From NCBI GenBank assembly GCA_018224505.1, contig JAGTVD010000527.1, positions 1 to 10,256 on the forward strand: a DNA stretch of 10,256 nt, written 5' to 3'. Source of the stretch: Desulfatitalea sp. (GTDB taxonomy: Bacteria; Desulfobacterota; Desulfobacteria; Desulfobacterales; Desulfosarcinaceae). The position numbers and the translations under genes are program-made. Shown here piece after piece: positions 1 to 7,288 of this stretch (positions are counted from its first letter, which is position 1; every line of letters begins with the position of its first letter). Below the pieces are notes generated by a model. It saw nothing but the letters and a program-made list of their open reading frames with translations, was not told where the DNA came from and made no database searches.

Positions 1-794
1 CCTCGGGTACCCTGGAAATCGTTCTGGCGCGGTTGGCCGATATCATGGAAAAACACGAAGCACTCAAGAACCGGCTGACCACCGCCATGATCTATCCGCT
101 CCTGATCCTGATGACCAGCATCCTGGTAGTCACCTTCATGTTGATGTTCGTTACCCCCAAGATCATGTCGATGTTTGACAATATGAAGCAGGCGCTGCCT
201 TTGCCCACACTGATTCTGCTGGCCGTCAGCGATTTCCTGCAAGCCTACTGGTGGATCCTGGTGGTGCTGCTCATCGCATTCCTGCTGGGGTTGCGCGCCA
301 TGAGCAAGAACCCCAAGGGGCGCGAACGGCTGGACGCCCTCGCCCTGCGCCTGCCCCTGGTGGGCGAGCTGGTGCGCAAACTGGCCGCCGCTCGATTCGC
401 CCGCACCTTGGGATCCCTGTTGGAAAACGGCATCTCCATGCTGCCGGCCATGGGTATCGTGGAAAACATTGTCGGCAACATTCGCATCGCCCAGGCAGTG
501 TCCAATGCCTCGATCGAGGTCGGCAAAGGACAAGGGCTGGGCAAGACCTTGAACTCCAGCGGGGTATTCCCACCCATGGCGATTCAGATGATCCTGGTGG
601 GGGAACAGAGCGGCAACTTGGAGGAGATGCTCGACAAGGTCGCCGATGTGTTCGAAAAAGAGGTGGAAACCACGGCCATGCGATTGTCCGCGCTGATTGA
701 ACCGGTGATGCTGCTGGTCATGGCTGTTGTGGTGTTGTTCATCGTGCTGGCCATCTGTCTGCCGATTTTTGAAATGAACCAGATGATCCGATGA
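1..794 (+). CDS. gspF: GspF, T2SS inner-membrane platform protein (5' partial)
   Basis: Polytopic inner-membrane protein of the T2SS assembly platform, which contacts the GspE ATPase and GspL to drive pseudopilus assembly. The reading frame is open from base 3 with no start in the window, so the N-terminal part (about 140 residues of a roughly 400-residue family) is missing; 263 residues are visible. They begin with the conserved stretch SGTLEIVLARLADIMEK that follows the first cytoplasmic domain. Membrane segments lie at about visible residues 32-52, 82-97 and 236-257. Between the last two is the second T2SSF domain, with the family signature LLENGISMLPAM and, later, GEQSGNLEEMLDKVADVFEKE. 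The stop is TGA at 792-794. An internal TTG at 33 is not the real start, because family homology continues upstream of it. A 175-base gap with a promoter separates it from gspG. Identification is very secure. Confidence 0.96.
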   Translation, partial: SGTLEIVLARLADIMEKHEALKNRLTTAMIYPLLILMTSILVVTFMLMFVTPKIMSMFDNMKQALPLPTLILLAVSDFLQAYWWILVVLLIAFLLGLRAMSKNPKGRERLDALALRLPLVGELVRKLAAARFARTLGSLLENGISMLPAMGIVENIVGNIRIAQAVSNASIEVGKGQGLGKTLNSSGVFPPMAIQMILVGEQSGNLEEMLDKVADVFEKEVETTAMRLSALIEPVMLLVMAVVVLFIVLAICLPIFEMNQMIR

Positions 795-849
795 CCCCAA
801 CCGGCCCAACTGCTGTTCGCCGGGAAATGCCGGGCATTTATAGAAAAGC

Positions 850-878
850 TTGAAAGTTGCATCGATGCCGCCTATAAT
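850..878 (+). promoter_or_regulatory. Sigma70-type promoter upstream of gspG
   Basis: The -35 box TTGAAA at 850-855 (5 of 6 consensus) is separated by exactly 17 bases from a perfect -10 box TATAAT at 873-878. The predicted transcription start is near 885, giving a leader of about 85 bases before gspG at 970. The site lies in the intergenic gap after gspF. It would let the major pseudopilin and following genes be transcribed independently of the upstream operon, which fits the need for GspG in excess. Promoter activity is inferred from sequence only. Confidence 0.72.
859..868. repeat. Perfect 10-bp palindrome in the promoter spacer
   Basis: GCATCGATGC is a perfect 10-base palindrome centred in the 17-base spacer between the -35 and -10 boxes of the gspG promoter. 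A dimeric regulator bound here would block RNA polymerase, so it is a candidate operator. The flanking bases (T858 and C869) do not extend the symmetry, and a 10-base palindrome can occur by chance, so the regulatory role is a guess based on position. Confidence 0.35.
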
Positions 879-969
879 GCGCGAGGCTTCGAAAAAGGAC
901 AAACCGTCGATCTCACCGTTTAGCACGGGCACACTTGCGCAAACGGCCAAGGGAGGATCTGTTGAACCA

Positions 970-1419
970 ATGAATACCATGACCATGAAAAACAATAAGG
1001 GTTTCACACTCATCGAACTTCTGGTGGTGATCCTGATTTTGGGATTGCTGATCGGTATCGTTGGCCCCCGGGTGATCGGCCGTACCGATGACGCCAAGGT
1101 CAGCGCCGCCAGAATTCAGATTGAAAGCCTCATTTCCGCGCTCAACATGTACAAATTGGACAATGGGGTCTATCCCGGCACAGAACAAGGCCTCCAGGCC
1201 CTGGTGGCTCCCCCCCAAACCGGCAATGCACCCCGAAATTGGCGCCAGGGCGGTTATCTGGAGCGGGGTCAAATCCCGAAAGATCCCTGGGGCAACGATT
1301 ATGTCTACCTGGCGCCAGGCGCCCACGGGGATTTCGACCTGGTTTCCTACGGGGCCGACGGCCAACCCGGCGGCGACGGTTACAACAAGGATATTACCAA
1401 CTGGGAACTGGACCAATAA
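970..1419 (+). CDS. gspG: GspG, major pseudopilin
   Basis: Major pseudopilin that polymerises into the periplasmic pseudopilus shaft. The 149-residue product has a short leader ending KNNKG, then the prepilin peptidase site G11|F12 followed by FTLIELLVVILILGLLIGIV, with Glu16 at +5 of the mature protein. The mature protein has the family core MYKLDNGVYPGTEQGLQALV, the motif KDPWGNDY and a C-terminal loop GADGQPGGDGYNKDITNW that matches the calcium-binding loop of GspG. The start at 970 has a GGGAGG ribosome-binding site at 951-956, 13 bases upstream; in-frame ATGs at 979 and 985 are alternatives that would shorten the leader to 8 or 6 residues. The frame stays open upstream to a TTG at 850, but that codon is the promoter -35 box and the extension is hydrophilic and unlike a prepilin leader. 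First gene of the pseudopilin block. Confidence 0.96.
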   Translation: MNTMTMKNNKGFTLIELLVVILILGLLIGIVGPRVIGRTDDAKVSAARIQIESLISALNMYKLDNGVYPGTEQGLQALVAPPQTGNAPRNWRQGGYLERGQIPKDPWGNDYVYLAPGAHGDFDLVSYGADGQPGGDGYNKDITNWELDQ

Positions 1420-1437
1420 GCCTTACCGGCTGAAACC

Positions 1438-1995
1438 ATGCCGACAAACATCCGATCAGAGCGTGCGACCCGCGGCCGGCCGGCGCCGTCCAGACGCAGC
1501 CGGCAATGCCGAAACGGCTTTACCATGATCGAACTGCTGGTGGTGATGCTGCTGATCACCATTGTATTATCGGTCACCATTCCCCGCTTCGATACCGGCA
1601 TGATGCAGGATCCGCAAAAGCAGCTCTCCCGCTGGATGATCAACACCACCCGGAGCCTGCGTGCCGCCGCCATGGCGACCCAGAGGGTGCATTCTCTGGT
1701 GGTGGACATCGATGGCAACCGAATGTGGACCGTGCACGCCGAGATGGATGAAGAGACCCTGTCCGGCGCCGCGGACAAAGCATTCAAGCCGGGCGGCGCC
1801 ATACGCCTGGTCAATGTGCAGTTTCCCGAACAGGAACTCGGGACTTCCGGTACCACAGAAATCCATTTCCATCCCGCCGGTTACTCGGACCCGGCGATGA
1901 TTCACTGGACCTATAAAAACACACAGCGCTTTTCCTATCAGGTGGAGCCGCTTTTACCCAAAGTGAGGTTGTTGGAGGGATGGGGCACCTACTAA
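1438..1995 (+). CDS. gspH: GspH, minor pseudopilin
   Basis: Minor pseudopilin of the pseudopilus tip. The 185-residue product has a type IV prepilin signal: a basic leader, cleavage at G27|F28, then FTMIELLVVMLLITIVLSVT with Glu32 at +5. The globular part fits the GspH fold, with strands around LVVDIDGNRMWTV and EIHFHPAGYSDPAMIHW. It starts 18 bases after the gspG stop. No clear ribosome-binding site precedes the ATG, so translation may be coupled to gspG; no other usable in-frame start precedes the cleavage site. The leader of 27 residues, rich in Arg and Pro, is longer than the usual 6-15. Assignment as GspH rests on the position after gspG and the general fold, since minor pseudopilins diverge strongly. 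Confidence 0.9.
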   Translation: MPTNIRSERATRGRPAPSRRSRQCRNGFTMIELLVVMLLITIVLSVTIPRFDTGMMQDPQKQLSRWMINTTRSLRAAAMATQRVHSLVVDIDGNRMWTVHAEMDEETLSGAADKAFKPGGAIRLVNVQFPEQELGTSGTTEIHFHPAGYSDPAMIHWTYKNTQRFSYQVEPLLPKVRLLEGWGTY

Positions 1996-2414
1996 GTGGT
2001 CGCGGGCACGTAATGGCCATACCCCCAAGGCGTCGGGCAGGTGCGACCCACGGGTTCACCTTGATCGAAGTGCTGGTGGCCCTCTCCATCCTGACGGTTG
2101 CGCTTACGAGCATCTACCGGTTGCAGAGCGACACCTTCAGAATGAGCGATGACACGCGCTTTTATACGCTTGCACCGATGTTGGCCCAGCAAAAAATCTC
2201 CGAAATCGAACGCCAGGGACTTTCCCTGGTGTCTGGCGGTTCCGGGGATTTCGGGCAGGCGTTTCCGGGCTATGCATGGTCACTGCGGATCGAGGATGCC
2301 CAGTCGGAGCTGATCAAAAACCCGAAACACCACCTGATTCGCCTCGACCTGGAGATCACCCGCGATGAAGTGCGGCGATACGCTTTAAGGACTTATCGTT
2401 TTTATGTGGATTGA
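1980..2414 (+). CDS. gspI: GspI, minor pseudopilin
   Basis: Minor pseudopilin, expected to nucleate the tip complex with GspJ and GspK. The 144-residue product contains the cleavage site G|FTLIEVLVALSILTVALTSI with Glu at +5 and the GspI-typical PMLAQQKISEIE segment, then a compact C-terminal domain ending RTYRFYVD. The ATG at 1980 overlaps the end of gspH by 16 bases and has GAGG at 1965-1968 eleven bases upstream, with a second GGAGGG immediately against the start. It gives a 25-residue leader. An in-frame ATG at 2013 would give a more usual 14-residue leader (MAIPPRRRAGATHG) but has only a weak ribosome-binding site, so the start is uncertain. The 3' end overlaps gspJ by 11 bases. Confidence 0.92.
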   Translation: MGHLLSGRGHVMAIPPRRRAGATHGFTLIEVLVALSILTVALTSIYRLQSDTFRMSDDTRFYTLAPMLAQQKISEIERQGLSLVSGGSGDFGQAFPGYAWSLRIEDAQSELIKNPKHHLIRLDLEITRDEVRRYALRTYRFYVD

Positions 2415-3111
2415 GATTAAAAGAAGATTCGGTCTTATCAAGCCCACCGGCTTCACCTTGTTGGAGATACTGGCCGCCATCTTCATCTTTTCCATCGTCA
2501 TGGGATTGGTCTTCGGCACTTTTGGCGGCGTTTTCTCCAGCGCCGACCGGGTGAGCGCCGCCAGCGATCTCTACGAAATGGCCAGTGCCAGCATGGGTCG
2601 CATGACAACGGATCTGCAAGCGATCCATATCACCCAGCCTCCCCGCTACAAAGCGCCGGACCTGGACAGCGAACCGGACCCCTATCGCGTGGAAGGCCGC
2701 TCCGAATACATGGGGGCCCAAAGTTTCGCCACGATTCGCTTCACTTCCCTGGCCCATCTGCCCATTGGCCGGAATCCCCGCGAGGGCATCACCCGCATCG
2801 TCTATTATGTGCAGGATACCCAGGACGACGGGTATGTGCTGCGCCGATCCGATGCCCCCTTCCCCTTTCAACCGTTTGAGCCGTCATCCACCGACCCGGT
2901 GTTGTGCGAGCAGGTCATCGCCTTCAAAGTCGTTTATTACGACAAGGAGGGACGCGAATCGGAGGAATGGAATTCGGAATCGGACCTGTACGAGTACAGC
3001 ACGCCCCAGGCTGTGGGCATTGAGTTGACCATTGGCAGCGAGCAGATGTCCTATACATTCGCCACCGAAGTGGCCCTGCCGATGGTCCGCTCCATATCGA
3101 GGAGACGGTGA
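2404..3111 (+). CDS. gspJ: GspJ, minor pseudopilin
   Basis: Minor pseudopilin of the GspI-GspJ-GspK tip complex. The 235-residue product has a 16-residue leader, cleavage at G16|F17, then FTLLEILAAIFIFSIVMGLV with Glu21 at +5. The rest is a long beta-rich globular domain with segments such as TRIVYYVQDTQDDGYVLRR and VIAFKVVYYDKEG, typical of the GspJ family, which is larger than GspH and GspI. The start lies inside the end of gspI (11-base overlap), with AAGGA at 2387-2391 as a ribosome-binding site. The 3' end carries the strong ribosome-binding site of gspK. The length and the LLE variant of the prepilin motif fit GspJ. Confidence 0.93.
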   Translation: MWIEIKRRFGLIKPTGFTLLEILAAIFIFSIVMGLVFGTFGGVFSSADRVSAASDLYEMASASMGRMTTDLQAIHITQPPRYKAPDLDSEPDPYRVEGRSEYMGAQSFATIRFTSLAHLPIGRNPREGITRIVYYVQDTQDDGYVLRRSDAPFPFQPFEPSSTDPVLCEQVIAFKVVYYDKEGRESEEWNSESDLYEYSTPQAVGIELTIGSEQMSYTFATEVALPMVRSISRRR

Positions 3112-3114
3112 CCC

Positions 3115-4236
3115 ATGATCATGACGGTTCTGATGCATATGAAGCAGCGTTATGCCTCAATAGCGTCCCTCAGCAGGCGCCGCAACCGTAAAAACCAGGG
3201 CATTGCGGTGATTCTGGCATTGACCACCATGCTCATGGTGGTTAGCGTGGCATTGGAACTGCATTTGAATGAACGGAACAATATGATTGGGGCGGCTGTA
3301 CTGAGAGACCGGGTCACCCTGCAGCAGATGGCTGCATCGGGGGTCCACCTGGCCATGGCGGTATTGCTCAAGGATCGCCAGGAGGTGGAAAGTGTTTCAC
3401 TGCAGGAAGATTGGGCCGACACCGAAACCATGGCCGCCATTGTGGAAACTTTTCCCTTCGAGGAGGGCAAGCTGGAAGTGGCCATCGTGGATGAAATGAG
3501 CAAGATTCAAATCAACGCCTTGGTGAAGTACCCGGATGGCCAGCAGTTCAACGATTCACATCGTCTGCTGTGGGAACGTTTCGCGCAGTTGGCCATGGCC
3601 ATGAACGAAGATCTGCAGCATGACGACATGTTGACGTTGATCCACGCCTTGAAGGATTGGCTCGATGGCGACGATCACATCACGGAATTGAGCGGTGCCG
3701 AATCGGACTATTACCAGGGCCTCGATCCCCCCTATAGCGCTAAAAACGGCCCCCTGGATCATCTTTCGGAGTTGCTGCTGGTCAAGGGAGTAACCCCCGA
3801 AATCTATCACGGCGTGGCCGGTGTCGGCGGTTTGAGCCAGTATCTGACGGTTTACGGTGCCGAAGAGATAGGTGACGAACAGTTCACTTTCCCCGGCAAG
3901 ATCAACATCAACACGGCTGAACTGCCGGTGCTCAGCGCCCTGTTGCCCTTTGAGTACGCCGAATTCGCCCCTCTGCTGATCGAACATCGGGAAGCCACCA
4001 GCGGGTCCCTCTATACCAACGAACTGACCCGTCAGGATTGGTACAAAATGGTGCCCGGAATGGCCGGGGCCACCATCGACCCGAACCTGCTGACGGTATC
4101 CAGCGACACGTTTCAAATCATCTCCAGCGCCGTGCTTAACGATGTCCGCGTGACCACCACAGCGGTCGTCCAACGCACCAAGCCATCGGAAATGGACCCA
4201 TGGCAATGTAAGATCTTGAAATGGGAGACAGAATAG
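3115..4236 (+). CDS. gspK: GspK, atypical minor pseudopilin (tip cap)
   Basis: The large minor pseudopilin that caps the pseudopilus tip. The 373-residue product has a basic leader ending RRNRKNQG, with predicted cleavage at G29|I30 followed by the hydrophobic helix IAVILALTTMLMVVSVALEL. The residue at +5 is Leu, not Glu, as expected for GspK, the pseudopilin that usually lacks Glu5. The inserted alpha domain carries the family motifs LKDWLDGDD (from residue 181), GAESDYYQG and the NGPLDHLSELLLVKG region; later comes the helix-hairpin-helix-like motif PGKININTAELPVL (from about residue 260). A strong ribosome-binding site GAGGAGA at 3099-3105 lies nine bases upstream of the ATG. In-frame ATGs at 3121, 3133 and 3139 could shorten the leader. 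Starts 3 bases after gspJ. Confidence 0.95.
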   Translation: MIMTVLMHMKQRYASIASLSRRRNRKNQGIAVILALTTMLMVVSVALELHLNERNNMIGAAVLRDRVTLQQMAASGVHLAMAVLLKDRQEVESVSLQEDWADTETMAAIVETFPFEEGKLEVAIVDEMSKIQINALVKYPDGQQFNDSHRLLWERFAQLAMAMNEDLQHDDMLTLIHALKDWLDGDDHITELSGAESDYYQGLDPPYSAKNGPLDHLSELLLVKGVTPEIYHGVAGVGGLSQYLTVYGAEEIGDEQFTFPGKININTAELPVLSALLPFEYAEFAPLLIEHREATSGSLYTNELTRQDWYKMVPGMAGATIDPNLLTVSSDTFQIISSAVLNDVRVTTTAVVQRTKPSEMDPWQCKILKWETE

Positions 4237-4244
4237 GCTATTGT
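4216..4244 (+). promoter_or_regulatory. Possible promoter at the end of gspK, reading into gspL
   Basis: TTGAAA at 4216-4221 is followed after exactly 17 bases by TATTGT at 4239-4244 (4 of 6 to the -10 consensus). The -35 box and spacing are the same as in the gspG promoter. It overlaps the gspK stop and would start transcripts near 4251, ahead of gspL. The weak -10 makes this a tentative call. Confidence 0.3.
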
Positions 4245-4251
4245 GACCTAT

Positions 4252-4283
4252 CAGATCAAAAAAGTGGGCTTCGCAATGATCTG
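4252..4283. repeat. Inverted repeat in the gspK-gspL gap
   Basis: CAGATCA (4252-4258) and its exact complement TGATCTG (4277-4283) are separated by 18 bases. The repeat lies just downstream of the possible promoter at 4216-4244, so it could form a stem near the 5' end of a gspL transcript or be a regulator site. It has no T-run after it and does not look like a terminator. The rest of the 125-base gap holds only the gspL ribosome-binding site. Confidence 0.35.
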
Positions 4284-4361
4284 TATTCACATCGCAAATG
4301 GTCCGGTGGGATCCACGCGGAACCGTATTAAGGACAGCTTGGTCAAAACTGAAGGGCCGGC

Positions 4362-5804
4362 ATGAGCCGTCAAATAATCGCCATCGACATACGCGGCACC
4401 ACCCTCGTGGGCGTGTTGCTGAGTACGGGGCTGAAAAGCAACCTGATCGAAGGGTGCGCGCAGGTTCCTCTGTCCACCGATTCCGAGGCGGTGGCCCCGC
4501 TGACGTCTGCGCTGGCGCAGTTGCGCCGACAGCTTGACTTTGGCGATGCCGCCGCGGTGATCGGTTTACCTGCTGACCACACCCTTTTCCGGACCATTGC
4601 CATACCGTTCAAGGAAGAAAAGAAAATCCGTCAGGTTCTGCCATTCGAGTTGGAGCCCTCCTTGCCGGTGGCAGTGGACAACCTGGTCATCGATTTCCAA
4701 AAGGGTCTAAACCCCGAAACCAACGAATTGCTGACCGTGGCCATCGATCGCCGGGAGTTGGATGCGACCATGGCCGCGTTGGCGGAAGCCCAAATCAACC
4801 CGCAATTGGTGGTACCGGGTGACTTCGCCCTGGCTCTGGCCCTGGGGGCCCACGACCAAGGATTACCCGAGCAGGCCCTGCTGCTGAATGTGGGTCAAAG
4901 CAAATCGACCCTTTTTGCGCTGATTTCCAGGAAAGTCGCACTGGCCCGCTGCCTTACCGCGAACGCCACCACCGAAGACGGCGTTGAGTTGTTGACGCTG
5001 AAATTACGGCAGACCCTGACCGCTTTTGCCGACAATCAGCCCGGTGGTTTCACGCCCACCACACTGTATCTGAGCGGCCCGGCGCTGGACGATGAAACGG
5101 TGGCCGCGCGTCTGATCGAGTCGATGGAGATTCCCTCCCAAACCGTCGACCTGCGGACCATGGTCCCCAAGCTGGACATGGCGGAAACCACCCAGTGGCG
5201 ACCCTGTGTCATGAACGGCGCCCTGGCCATGGCCCTGATCGAAGCCGAGGGCCGGTCTTGCCCCAATTTTCATCGCACCAGTTCTTTATTCAAGAATTAT
5301 TGGACGAGCTATCGCCCCTATGTACGGGGACCGGCCATTGCGCTGGCAATCGTCATACTGCTGGCCATGGGCGGCATCCTGCTGGAAAATCATCTGCTGC
5401 AAAACCGGCTCGATCACCTCAACCGGCAGGCAGAGGCCATTTTCGCCGCCACCTTTCCGGACACCCGGCGGGTTGGGGATCCTTTGAGTCAAATGAAGAG
5501 CGAGCTGCGAAGCGTCCAGGGCGGCAGCATCGATGCCGGCCAGGCCATTCCGCAAGTGCGCGCGGTGGATATTCTGCAGCAGCTCAGCCAGATGATCCCG
5601 AAGGAACTCGACGTCCTGTTCAGCCGCATGGTCCTGGGCGGCGACGGCCTCACCGTAACCGGTGAAACCACGGGTTTCAATGTGGTGGATGATGTAAAAA
5701 GCCGGCTGGAGCAAAATGGTCTTTTCAAACAGGTCACCATCGCATCGGCCAACATGGACCGCTCGGGCAACAAAGTGCGGTTCAGCCTGAAATTGGAAAT
5801 ATGA
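4362..5804 (+). CDS. gspL: GspL, T2SS inner-membrane platform protein (PilM/PilN-like)
   Basis: Bitopic inner-membrane protein that recruits the GspE ATPase to the platform and pairs with GspM. The 480-residue product has an actin-like cytoplasmic domain at its N-terminus, starting RQIIAIDIRGTTLVGVLL and including AAVIGLPADHTLFRTIAIPF and ALLLNVGQSKSTLFAL, which resembles PilM. A single membrane helix lies at about residues 324-345. The periplasmic part has a short coiled region (residues about 345-360) and a small C-terminal alpha/beta domain (VDILQQLSQMIPKELDVLFS onward) resembling PilN. So it reads as a PilM plus PilN fusion, the known architecture of GspL. The ribosome-binding site AAGGG at 4352-4356 is five bases from the ATG. 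It ends in a 4-base ATGA overlap with gspM, implying translational coupling and equal amounts of the two partners. Confidence 0.93.
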   Translation: MSRQIIAIDIRGTTLVGVLLSTGLKSNLIEGCAQVPLSTDSEAVAPLTSALAQLRRQLDFGDAAAVIGLPADHTLFRTIAIPFKEEKKIRQVLPFELEPSLPVAVDNLVIDFQKGLNPETNELLTVAIDRRELDATMAALAEAQINPQLVVPGDFALALALGAHDQGLPEQALLLNVGQSKSTLFALISRKVALARCLTANATTEDGVELLTLKLRQTLTAFADNQPGGFTPTTLYLSGPALDDETVAARLIESMEIPSQTVDLRTMVPKLDMAETTQWRPCVMNGALAMALIEAEGRSCPNFHRTSSLFKNYWTSYRPYVRGPAIALAIVILLAMGGILLENHLLQNRLDHLNRQAEAIFAATFPDTRRVGDPLSQMKSELRSVQGGSIDAGQAIPQVRAVDILQQLSQMIPKELDVLFSRMVLGGDGLTVTGETTGFNVVDDVKSRLEQNGLFKQVTIASANMDRSGNKVRFSLKLEI

Positions 5805-6373
5805 GTTTCTTTTCGCTGAAATTGCTGCCGCTTCGTTCTTTCGCGCTGCCGTTCAACCTGCAACGGCGGGACAAGATTGCATTGACCGTGGCAGCTGCTG
5901 TGCTGGGTCTTTTTATCCTTGCCCAGCTGATTATCTTTCCGCCCCTGGACAGACGGGCACGCCTTAAGCAGCAAATCCTCACCCAAACCCGGGCGTTGCA
6001 GGAAATGCAGCTCCTGTCCGCAGAGTACCGGGCGGTATCTCAGACGGCTTTTAATACCGAAGCGCAATTGAAGGCGCGACCCGCCGGGTTTACCCTTTTT
6101 TCCTTTCTGGATGCCCTGGCGGGCCAAAGCGGTGTCAAACAGAATATCGTTCATATGCGTCCATCCACCACCAACCTCAAGGGCAGCCCCTATTCCTTGT
6201 CGCTGGTGGAACTGAGGATAGACGCGCTGACCATGCAACAATTGGTCGCATTCCTGCACGGTGTGGAGACTTCACCCCATTCGATCTGGATCCGGCGAAT
6301 CTCACTGACCCGTGGTGAAAAGGAAGAGGATTTAATCAACGTCATCCTGCAAGCGGAGACGTTCCAGCTCTGA
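5801..6373 (+). CDS. gspM: GspM, T2SS inner-membrane platform protein
   Basis: Small bitopic inner-membrane partner of GspL. The 190-residue product has a short cytoplasmic N-terminus, one membrane helix at about residues 26-46 (IALTVAAAVLGLFILAQLII), a coiled-coil-like stretch (RARLKQQILTQTRALQEMQLL) and a periplasmic domain with the ferredoxin-like features of GspM/PilO, including the pattern VELRIDALTMQQLVAFLHGVE. The start overlaps the gspL stop by 4 bases (ATGA), with GGAA just upstream in gspL. Topology, size and position all fit GspM; sequence conservation in this family is low, so the name relies partly on context. Confidence 0.9.
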   Translation: MSFFSLKLLPLRSFALPFNLQRRDKIALTVAAAVLGLFILAQLIIFPPLDRRARLKQQILTQTRALQEMQLLSAEYRAVSQTAFNTEAQLKARPAGFTLFSFLDALAGQSGVKQNIVHMRPSTTNLKGSPYSLSLVELRIDALTMQQLVAFLHGVETSPHSIWIRRISLTRGEKEEDLINVILQAETFQL

Positions 6374-6411
6374 TCCCGACGCAGAGCATCGAGCGACAAC
6401 GGACACGGACG

Positions 6412-7284
6412 ATGAAACGCACCAGCGCAATATTCTTCTACACTTTATATGGCGGTTTAGCGGTGGGATTTTTCCTGTACCTGCTATTCCCTTCCATCGT
6501 GGTGCGGGACCTGCTGGTGGACCGGATCCACCAAGCCCATCCACAATTGCGCGTTCACGTGAATGAGGTGCACCCGACATTTCCACCCGGGTTGCGGCTC
6601 ACGCCGCTATCATTGGTCTATGCCGAAATGCCGATCATATCCATGGTGCACCTCAAGCTGTTGCCGGGGCTCATCTCGATGCTTGGCAGCCAGAAAGAAA
6701 TGGCCTACAGTGGCGTCATCGACGGCGGGGGCGCGCTTACAGGGAACGTCCGGATGCTTCAGGACGCACCCGAACCGAAGCTTAACGGCACCTTGAACCT
6801 GTCGGGTATCCCCTTAGAGGGCATCGCCCTGCTCAAACAACTGCCCCAGGTGGCCTTGACGGGATTGATGACCACATTTGTGGACTTCGACACCCACAAA
6901 GGCCCCGGTGGAACCGCCAACCTCAGTATCGACATGACACCGGTGCGGGTCACCTTCAAGGCGCCCTTGCTGGGATTGGAACAGCTGGATTTCTCCCGAA
7001 TTCAATCGGACCTGATTGTGACACCGCGCATGCTGCAGATCAAACAGATCGATGCCACCGGCGCCCAGATTGAAGCACGGGTGACCGGATCCATTGTATT
7101 TCGTTTCCCGCTCAAGGATAGTCGACTCAATTTGTCCTGCACCCTCAAACCCCAGGCGGGATTTGTCGCAGAACAGAAAAATACGATGGTGGGCGCCTTG
7201 CTGGCCTCCTCAGCCGCACAGCAGAGAGGCGTCATTGTCCGAATCGCCGGCACATTGGAAAAACCCAATTATGTGGTTCGTTAA
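6412..7284 (+). CDS. gspN: GspN, T2SS protein of the delta/Leptospira type
   Basis: Accessory T2SS protein found in some lineages; its exact role is unknown. The 290-residue product has an N-terminal membrane anchor (about residues 7-27, IFFYTLYGGLAVGFFLYLLF) and then a periplasmic beta-rich domain with AsmA-like strand repeats such as YSGVIDGGGALTGNVRM and LNGTLNLSGIPLEG. It ends GVIVRIAGTLEKPNYVVR. This layout fits the GspN described for Leptospira and deltaproteobacterial T2SS loci. The start lies 38 bases after gspM; GGA at 6401-6403 is a weak ribosome-binding site. It is followed within 4 bases by gspC, so the pair is probably co-translated. The domain comparison is from family knowledge, not a search. 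Confidence 0.86.
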   Translation: MKRTSAIFFYTLYGGLAVGFFLYLLFPSIVVRDLLVDRIHQAHPQLRVHVNEVHPTFPPGLRLTPLSLVYAEMPIISMVHLKLLPGLISMLGSQKEMAYSGVIDGGGALTGNVRMLQDAPEPKLNGTLNLSGIPLEGIALLKQLPQVALTGLMTTFVDFDTHKGPGGTANLSIDMTPVRVTFKAPLLGLEQLDFSRIQSDLIVTPRMLQIKQIDATGAQIEARVTGSIVFRFPLKDSRLNLSCTLKPQAGFVAEQKNTMVGALLASSAAQQRGVIVRIAGTLEKPNYVVR

Positions 7285-7288
7285 CACC

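Noticed and set aside
825..839. Hairpin AAATGC-CGG-GCATTT after gspF as a terminator
   Set aside because: The six-pair stem is AT-rich and weak and no T-run follows, so it does not support a Rho-independent terminator. The perfect match may be chance.
850..969. N-terminal extension of gspG from the TTG at 850 (or ATGs at 865 and 877)
   Set aside because: These codons overlap the -35 box, spacer and -10 box of a strong promoter. The extension is hydrophilic, unlike a prepilin leader, and a GGGAGG ribosome-binding site lies at 951-956 for the ATG at 970.
4298..4537. Small open frame across the gspL start
   Set aside because: It is in a different frame over the well-supported gspL coding sequence, has low-complexity composition and no family features.
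7094..7288. gspC starting at 7094 with about 65 extra residues
   Set aside because: This would overlap most of the gspN 3' end with a sequence unlike any GspC N-terminus; the membrane helix follows directly after the ATG at 7289.
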